NCBI GenBank assembly: GCA_029571495.1
Contig: JAKPSO010000632.1
Span: forward strand, 1 to 11,210
Direction: 5' to 3'
DNA length: 11,210 nt
From: Pseudomonadota bacterium
Lineage (GTDB): Bacteria > Pseudomonadota > Gammaproteobacteria > Burkholderiales > Casimicrobiaceae
Under the pieces are notes generated by a model that was given only the letters and a program-made list of their open reading frames with translations, did no database searches and had not been told where the DNA came from. The position numbers were made by a program, and so were the translations under genes. Below, piece after piece: positions 6,813 through 11,210 of this stretch (position 1 is the first letter of the stretch; the number at the start of each line of letters is the position of its first letter).

Positions 6813-7697
6813 TTATGGATTGAGCGCCAACGCGCGCACGTGCAACTGCGTCAAGTCGGCATCGGAATAAACCTCAACTTTACGTGGCGCAACTTCTCGT
6901 TCGAGGTGCAGCGCTGCGACGAATTGGTCCGCCGCGACATCACACACGCGCCGCCGCGCTTTCGAGTGACTCGGCACTCCGCTCGTCACTGCGCGGCGAT
7001 CGAGTAGTAGCGGCGCAAGCGTCGCAAGCGTGGCGCGATTTTCAGTCGTCGAAATGCTTGTCGCAAGGAATTCAGCGTTGCGCTGCTCTCCCAACAATGC
7101 GGAAAGCGCGGCGTTGCCGTTCGGGAGGTTCATCACGGAGGCTGCAAGCGTTGCCGCCACATTCAATGGCACTGGTCGCGACCACGACTCAGCCTTAACC
7201 ATTGACGACGCTTTGTTCAGGTGGGCAGCCACGAACTGCTGGTCAATGTCTATGGCGCTGCGAGAGAGTAAAGCGAATGCGTACGAAGACGCGTTTCCGA
7301 GACGAATCGATTCTCGCAATTTGGCGTTGCCACCTTCGACGTTGACGGCCAGACGCGGACACAATCGAAACAGGATTCGCGCCGCTCGTTCGCGATTGTC
7401 CGCGTCGGCATCAACAAGCGCGTCCGTTATGTGGCCACATGCGTCCTGACCCAATGTTGCCATCAAAATGACAGACTCACGCCGCACGGCGGCGTTTGCG
7501 TCGTGCGAATAACGCACCAAAACGGGCAAGTCACCCGATACGACTTTCACCTGCGAGAAGTATTGCAAGTTTCCGCGGCGCACAGACTTGAGCGCGTCGT
7601 CGAGCGATGGCGAGGTCGCCTGCGCCGCAAGCGCGCATACGCACAATAGCAACGGCGCGGCCCGCACGAGAAGCGAAGAAGGCTTAGGAATTCGCAC
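6813..7697 (-). CDS. Exported HEAT-like repeat protein, paralogue of the preceding gene
   Basis: Starting from a GTG at 7697, the 294-residue product begins with a signal peptide (MRIPKPSSLLVRAAPLLLCV, then ALAAQA), so it is expected in the periplasm. Residues about 58-115 look like helical HEAT-type repeats (VLVRYSHDANAAVRRESVIL; NRERAARILFRLC). The C-terminal half is clearly related to the upstream neighbour: SRPVPL (173-178), VPSHSKARRRVCD (241-253) and YSDADL (277-282). The GTG overlaps the end of the upstream gene by 14 bp and has no clear ribosome binding site, which fits translational coupling. A second GTG at 7667 could also start a signal peptide. The frame is open much further upstream, but that overlaps the neighbour. 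No specific family is recognised; HEAT-like helices usually bind proteins. Its partner may be the metallopeptidase or the paralogue, by inference. Confidence 0.7.
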   Translation of the reverse strand: MRIPKPSSLLVRAAPLLLCVCALAAQATSPSLDDALKSVRRGNLQYFSQVKVVSGDLPVLVRYSHDANAAVRRESVILMATLGQDACGHITDALVDADADNRERAARILFRLCPRLAVNVEGGNAKLRESIRLGNASSYAFALLSRSAIDIDQQFVAAHLNKASSMVKAESWSRPVPLNVAATLAASVMNLPNGNAALSALLGEQRNAEFLATSISTTENRATLATLAPLLLDRRAVTSGVPSHSKARRRVCDVAADQFVAALHLEREVAPRKVEVYSDADLTQLHVRALALNP

Positions 7698-8331
7698 GTT
7701 CGAGCGCGGATTTGCGCACTTCCGCAAGCGCCGCGTCGGAGTAACGTCCTCCAGGTTGTAACGGGAATGTGGGCGCCAATGTGAATCGCGAGACGCAAGC
7801 ATCGAGGGCGTGATCGCACACGCGACGCCGTTTGGCGCCGCTCGGGACATCGTCAGGAATTTCGGTGACATCGGACAACAAAGCCACCGTCGCTGCGAGC
7901 TGCGCTGGGGACAGAATGTATGGGAGCACGTTCAAAACAAAAACGCGTTGCGCTGCGTCACTTGTAGCAAGCGCGTGCACAACCGCACGCTCTGCTATGA
8001 CATCGCCGAGTCGGGCCAGAGCGAGCGTCGCCGGCAAACGCAGCGGCACCGGGCGCGACGATGTCGTGAGCTTGACGCGTTCGTCGCCATATTCGGCCAG
8101 AAGGGATTGCAATAGGTCTCGTGCCCGGTCAGCATAGCCGAGCAATAACACCAGCGACGCCGAACGGAAGCCGCGCTGCACGCATTGAATCACTGCGTCG
8201 GCGGTGGCGGCATCGGGAACGATCTGGCGCGCAAAACTCTCTGCAAGCAGGGCATCGGCCACGCGCTCGGCGCTGTCGTACTCGCCAGTACGCAACGATT
8301 GCAACGATTCGATTTGGGTTGTCGTGTTCAT
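7684..8331 (-). CDS. Helical repeat-type protein without signal peptide, paralogue of the following gene
   Basis: The 215-residue product starts MNTTTQIESLQSL and has no signal peptide or membrane segment, so it is probably cytoplasmic. The ATG at 8331 is preferred over one 12 codons upstream because GGAGAG lies 4 bases before it. Helix-like segments dominate (VIQCVQRGF; ARDLLQSLLAEYG; LPATLALARLGD). Its last 165 residues or so align with the product of the next gene: SRPVPL (92-97), DVPSGAKRRRVCDHA (161-175) and RYSDAALAEVR (196-206). The two genes therefore look like a tandem duplication whose copies went to different compartments. The metallopeptidase gene ends 56 bp upstream and the next gene overlaps by 14 bp, so one transcript is likely. 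I recognise no named family. Confidence 0.7.
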   Translation of the reverse strand: MNTTTQIESLQSLRTGEYDSAERVADALLAESFARQIVPDAATADAVIQCVQRGFRSASLVLLLGYADRARDLLQSLLAEYGDERVKLTTSSRPVPLRLPATLALARLGDVIAERAVVHALATSDAAQRVFVLNVLPYILSPAQLAATVALLSDVTEIPDDVPSGAKRRRVCDHALDACVSRFTLAPTFPLQPGGRYSDAALAEVRKSALERANS

Positions 8332-8335
8332 AGCA

Positions 8336-8341
8336 CTCTCC
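8336..8341 (-). promoter_or_regulatory. Ribosome binding site deciding the start at 8331
   Basis: On the minus strand GGAGAG precedes the ATG at 8331 by 4 bases. The longer frame starting at 8367 has no comparable site, so the shorter start is preferred. Confidence 0.6.
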
Positions 8342-8387
8342 AAGGATTCGGTCTGCGACAGGCACAACGTGCCATCGTCGCGTTTGA

Positions 8388-9221
8388 CTACGGATTCATC
8401 ACATTGACGTCTTCCATCGGCAAATGTTCGCCGCGCGCGTCGGTAATGCCGTGCATCAAATGAATGCGCCTCGCAGCGTCGTAGTGATCGTCTGCGCCTA
8501 GGTGGTGTCCCATCTCATGCGCCATGGTAACGCCAATGGCGTGGCCGGCGTTATCCTCAAAAATGCAATTGCCAGTCAATGTACCCGCATCGGTATCGTC
8601 GGCGTCTTGCTGGTATTCCCAGACGAGAAAGTAATTCATGTCGGCGGCAGGGTCTCTGAGGGCGGTAAGCTGATTCCATTCGGAGTTAACACCGGCGGAC
8701 CAGGTCACTTCTTCGCCAAGGTCAGTCGGTACGGCAAGTGAGCGTGTCGTGCGCAGGTGAATGAATATGTTCGCCTGGCCGTTGTAAATCCAATTCATGT
8801 CGCGAACCCAACTCACTGCGGCTGTGGGCGAACGTCGTGTGTGGTGACCCGCAGAGTCGTTGACGAAATTGAAAGTAACGCTGACTGTCTTTCGATGTTT
8901 AGTGTCAACTTGTAGTTGCGCGGCGACTGCACCATTAGCGGCGATGGCTTTGACGAGCGCGTGTCCTTTGCCGGTGCCGACGAGTTTGAATATCCGGTCG
9001 GTCGCCTGCAGCGGCATCAGGTGTCGCCCGGTGGTCGGCAGTTGGCTGCGCGGTATCTCACTAATCGTCAGGACGTTCGCGGGCTCGCTACGTACCGTTA
9101 AACCGGCACCGTTGCGCAGCGCGATGTAACGAGTTCCGTTGACCGGCACCATTTGCCACTTCGGGCTCTGATCCTTGTCGAAGCCCTCCATGTTGAATAC
9201 TTTGTGAAACTCAGCCGCCAT
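8388..9221 (-). CDS. Zinc metallopeptidase with HExxHxxGxxD motif, no visible signal peptide
   Basis: The 277-residue product carries HEMGHHLGADD at 235-245: His235 and His239 are the expected zinc ligands, Glu236 the catalytic base, Gly242 the turn, and Asp245 occupies the third-ligand position. LMHG (255-258) follows as the likely Met-turn of a metzincin-like fold. The segment WIYNGQANIFIHL (144-156) probably forms the strand at the edge of the active site. Residues about 25-105 look like a small beta-rich, Ig-like domain (RYIALRNGAGLTV; HALVKAIAANGAVAAQLQV). The N-terminus, MAAEFHKVFNMEGF, has no hydrophobic segment, so classical Sec export is unlikely; it may act inside the cell or leave by another route. 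The ATG has GGGAG 6 bases upstream. It heads a run of four minus-strand genes, followed by two paralogous proteins that may bind it. Peptidase class is firm; substrate, family number and export are open. Confidence 0.8.
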   Translation of the reverse strand: MAAEFHKVFNMEGFDKDQSPKWQMVPVNGTRYIALRNGAGLTVRSEPANVLTISEIPRSQLPTTGRHLMPLQATDRIFKLVGTGKGHALVKAIAANGAVAAQLQVDTKHRKTVSVTFNFVNDSAGHHTRRSPTAAVSWVRDMNWIYNGQANIFIHLRTTRSLAVPTDLGEEVTWSAGVNSEWNQLTALRDPAADMNYFLVWEYQQDADDTDAGTLTGNCIFEDNAGHAIGVTMAHEMGHHLGADDHYDAARRIHLMHGITDARGEHLPMEDVNVMNP

Positions 9222-9227
9222 TGCCGT

Positions 9228-9232
9228 CTCCC
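9228..9232 (-). promoter_or_regulatory. Ribosome binding site of the metallopeptidase gene
   Basis: On the minus strand GGGAG lies 6 bases before the ATG at 9221. It confirms that the protein starts without an N-terminal export signal, because no longer in-frame start is better placed. Confidence 0.6.
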
Positions 9233-9252
9233 GAAGCGCAGCTCGCGATTGC

Positions 9253-9296
9253 GATTGCGAAAATAATTACCTTGTTCAGGCATAGACGCAACGCAA
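9253..9296 (-). promoter_or_regulatory. Weak promoter candidate for the metallopeptidase run
   Basis: In the 125-bp gap before the metallopeptidase gene, the minus strand has TTGCGT and, 17 bases on, AATTAT inside an AT-rich patch. Three and four of six bases match the usual -35 and -10 boxes. Position and spacing are right but the boxes are weak, so this is only a candidate. Confidence 0.2.
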
Positions 9297-9346
9297 GAGC
9301 CGATAGCGTCAGATACTTCGAAAAAAATTGGCGGTAAGGCGTTTGT

Positions 9347-10351
9347 CTATTCGGCAGTAATGTTCGCTTGCTTGATCAATTTCGCGTACTTTGCAAGCTG
9401 CGCTTTGGTTGCGGCGCCCAATTCGGCCGGTGATGAACCGCGTGGCGTGAGACCCTGCGCGATCAGGTGACTGCGCACTTCGGGATCGGCGAGCGCCTTA
9501 ACGAGCTCGGCGTTGAGGCGATTGACGATGTCCTTCGGCGTACCGGCGGGGGCCATCACGGCGAACCACGAATTGAACTCGAAACCCGCCAGACCAGAAT
9601 CACTAATCGTCGGCACGTCGGGAAACTGCGGCAGCGGCTTCGGCGTACTGACGCCGATCAAGCGCACCTTGCCGCCTTTGATCAATCCAAACACCGTCGC
9701 GAGTCCCTGAAACGCCATCGGCACTTCGCCTGCCGCGACGCCAAGCCCCGCTTGGGTCGCGCCTTTGTAAGGAACGTGCGTGAGCGAAATGCCTGCGTTC
9801 GAGGCGAAGAGCGCTGCCGCGATGTGCTGCGGGCTGCCATTGCCGCCAGAGCCGTAGTTGATTTTTCCGGGCGCGGCCTTCGCCGCCGCGATAAGTCCCT
9901 CGGCGTTACGGAAGGTTGAATCGTTGTTCACTACGAGGCCCCACTCGACCGTGGCGACGAGCGACACCGGTTCGAAGTCTTTGAGGATGTCCCAAGTCAT
10001 TTTTGTTTGCAGATTCGGCAGCATGGTCATGATGCTGTCGTTGAAACCTCCGATCGTGTATCCGTCCGGCGCTGCTTTCGCGACACGGTCCGCGCCGATC
10101 AAACCGGCCGCGCCGGGCTGGTTTTCAATCACGATGCCTTGTCCCATGTTTTGCGACATCTTTTGCGTGACGATGCGCGCAGCGGCATCCACTGCGCTGC
10201 CGGCCGCGAGTGGCACGATCATGCGGATGGGTTTGCTTGGGTACGTCGTTTGCGCGTGCGTAGAGGGAAGTGGCGACAACACTAAAAGGCTCATCGCAGC
10301 GAGCACGGCGCGACGGAGGGTTCGTGATGCGGTGGGTTGGCTAGCGTTCAT
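9347..10351 (-). CDS. Bug-family periplasmic solute-binding protein of a tripartite tricarboxylate transporter
   Basis: The 334-residue product has a signal peptide (residues 1-33, ending THA-Q) and then the opening typical of Bug proteins: YPSKPIRMIVPLAAGSAVD, followed by ENQPGAAGLIGADRVAKAAP and DGYT. Proteins of this family capture small carboxylates or related solutes in the periplasm and hand them to TctA/TctB-type membrane subunits; many are orphans that lie away from any transporter, and no membrane subunit is visible here. The solute cannot be told from sequence. The ATG at 10351 is chosen because the signal peptide starts there; a TTG 12 codons upstream would directly follow the neighbour's stop. 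The gene lies 36 bp behind an Ldh-family dehydrogenase gene on the same strand, which suggests that the bound solute may be a hydroxy acid oxidised by that enzyme. Confidence 0.92.
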   Translation of the reverse strand: MNASQPTASRTLRRAVLAAMSLLVLSPLPSTHAQTTYPSKPIRMIVPLAAGSAVDAAARIVTQKMSQNMGQGIVIENQPGAAGLIGADRVAKAAPDGYTIGGFNDSIMTMLPNLQTKMTWDILKDFEPVSLVATVEWGLVVNNDSTFRNAEGLIAAAKAAPGKINYGSGGNGSPQHIAAALFASNAGISLTHVPYKGATQAGLGVAAGEVPMAFQGLATVFGLIKGGKVRLIGVSTPKPLPQFPDVPTISDSGLAGFEFNSWFAVMAPAGTPKDIVNRLNAELVKALADPEVRSHLIAQGLTPRGSSPAELGAATKAQLAKYAKLIKQANITAE

Positions 10352-10387
10352 ACTGTTCTTCGATCCGACAAAAGAGATGGAGTGCAA

Positions 10388-11210
10388 TTACGACAACAAC
10401 GGCGCGATGCCCAGCTCAGCTGCGAGCGTGTCGAGTTGTTTCACAAGTGTGGGCGGCAACGGAATACCATTTTTCGCGTAGTTCGCGCGACGCTGCTCGC
10501 TTTGTTCGCCGGGCATCCAAATACGCTCGACGCCCGCGATGCGTTCGCTGTCGCGCAGGTCGCGCGCGAGCGTGTCGACGCGCTCTTTAAACGTGTCGAC
10601 GTCGCCAAACGCAGAAAGATCAATCATGCAGATGGCTTGGCCAGTATTGGTGACGCTGGTGTCGTCGTGATTAAAGTCGATGACGTCTTTGCCCATCGCG
10701 GCGCCATTTAACGTGCCCGCCAACAACCCGACGATGAGTGCGAGGCCGTAGCCTTTATAGCCGCCAATGGGCAGCAAGAAGCCCTCTTCCGCGCGCTTCG
10801 GGTCGAGCAGCGGTTTGCCCGAACGATCCATCATCCAACCTTCGGGCATCATCTCGCCGCGCTGAGCTTTTGCCTTCACCTTGCCATAAGCCGCAACGGT
10901 GGTTGCCATGTCGAGCACGATAGGTCCTTCGTTCGCGGCAGGGACAGCCACCGCTATGGGATTGGTAGACAGCAACATATCGAGCCCGCCCCACGGCGGC
11001 AGATGGTTGGCATTGCCCACGGCAAAGTACAAGCCAATCATGTTGTGCGGCAACGCCATGCGCGCATACAGCGACGCAGGCCCCGCATGATTGCTGAATT
11101 GAGAACCCACCCACGCGATGCCCGTCACCCGCGCCTTTTCCGCAGCCATTTCCGCAGCACGCTTCATCACGAGATGACCCATGCCGTTGTCGCCGTTCAA
11201 GAGCGCCATG
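10388..11210 (-). CDS. Malate/L-lactate (Ldh_2) family NAD(P)-dependent oxidoreductase, 5' end outside the window
   Basis: The visible 273 codons or so form the bulk of a protein that is usually about 340-360 residues long, so roughly 75 N-terminal residues lie past the window edge; the ATG at 11209 is probably internal, since it falls within a conserved block (NGMGHLVMKRAAEMAAEKAR). Family motifs follow in order: SNHAGPASLY, LSTNPIAVAVPA, VLDMATTVAAYGKV and LPIGGYKGYGLALIVGLLAG. This family oxidises 2-hydroxy acids such as malate, lactate, ureidoglycolate or sulfolactate to keto acids with NAD or NADP in the cytoplasm; the substrate here is not determined. The TAA at 10388-10390 is 36 bp before the Bug protein gene, so both are probably in one transcript. 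Confidence 0.92.
   Translation of the reverse strand, partial: MALLNGDNGMGHLVMKRAAEMAAEKARVTGIAWVGSQFSNHAGPASLYARMALPHNMIGLYFAVGNANHLPPWGGLDMLLSTNPIAVAVPAANEGPIVLDMATTVAAYGKVKAKAQRGEMMPEGWMMDRSGKPLLDPKRAEEGFLLPIGGYKGYGLALIVGLLAGTLNGAAMGKDVIDFNHDDTSVTNTGQAICMIDLSAFGDVDTFKERVDTLARDLRDSERIAGVERIWMPGEQSEQRRANYAKNGIPLPPTLVKQLDTLAAELGIAPLLS

Noticed and set aside
6278..6823. A 181-codon plus-strand frame opposite the start of the radical SAM gene
   Set aside because: The minus strand carries conserved B12-domain and radical SAM motifs through this stretch; the plus-strand product has no recognisable feature.
7698..7871. An upstream extension of the exported HEAT-like protein
   Set aside because: It overlaps the neighbouring gene extensively and would bury the signal peptide inside the protein. 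The GTG at 7697 fits better.
8361..8373. Hairpin GGCAC-AAC-GTGCC between the metallopeptidase gene and the next gene
   Set aside because: Five base pairs with no T-run are easily due to chance in this base composition, and the genes around it look co-transcribed.
9243..9260. Tandem GCGATT units upstream of the metallopeptidase gene
   Set aside because: Only about two and a half short units; too small to call a repeat or binding-site array.
9321..9327. A run of seven T on the minus strand after the Bug gene, as a possible terminator
   Set aside because: The preceding bases (CGCCTTACCGCC on the minus strand) do not form a stem, so it lacks the hairpin of an intrinsic terminator.

Overview
The window looks like a chromosomal segment of a betaproteobacterium, most likely of the order Burkholderiales or a near relative. 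The base composition is moderately GC-rich. The gene families also fit: a Bug-type tripartite tricarboxylate transporter binding protein beside a malate/lactate-type (Ldh) dehydrogenase, a SAF-domain homoserine-dehydrogenase-like protein, and a secreted protein ending in a DUF5648-like domain. This placement is inferred from gene families only. No rRNA or tRNA gene, CRISPR array, insertion sequence or phage gene was recognised.

Layout, left to right. (1) 1-303 is the 3' end of a plus-strand homoserine-dehydrogenase-like gene with a C-terminal SAF domain. (2) 304-561 is intergenic. It holds a structured repeat (314-417) and a strong intrinsic terminator (508-532). (3) 562-2031, minus strand, encodes a secreted protein with two copies of a beta-rich domain followed by a DUF5648-like domain. 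(4) 2032-2198 is a divergent promoter region with a 21-bp palindrome and an alternating set of complementary segments that reaches the ribosome binding site of the next gene. (5) 2199-4199, plus strand, is an exported S9-family serine peptidase, followed after 39 bp by a probable lipoprotein of unknown function (4239-4958, TTG start). (6) 4959-5206 is intergenic and holds a second, diverged copy of the structured repeat (4997-5085). (7) 5207-9221 is a minus-strand run of four closely spaced genes, in transcription order: a zinc metallopeptidase with no visible signal peptide, a cytoplasmic repeat-type protein, an exported HEAT-like paralogue of it, and a B12-binding radical SAM protein. (8) 9347-11210, minus strand, is an Ldh-family oxidoreductase (5' end outside the window) followed by a Bug-family periplasmic solute-binding protein.

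The metabolic genes at both ends are of ordinary kinds. The most unusual unit is the metallopeptidase plus its two paralogous neighbours (6813-9221). One paralogue is apparently cytoplasmic and the other carries a signal peptide, yet they share the same C-terminal module. This could be a protease effector with partner or immunity proteins, but that is inference from gene order and sequence alone. The second point of interest is non-coding: two intergenic regions about 4.7 kb apart share a hairpin whose stems differ in pair-preserving ways, and each repeats one hairpin arm about 65 bp downstream.
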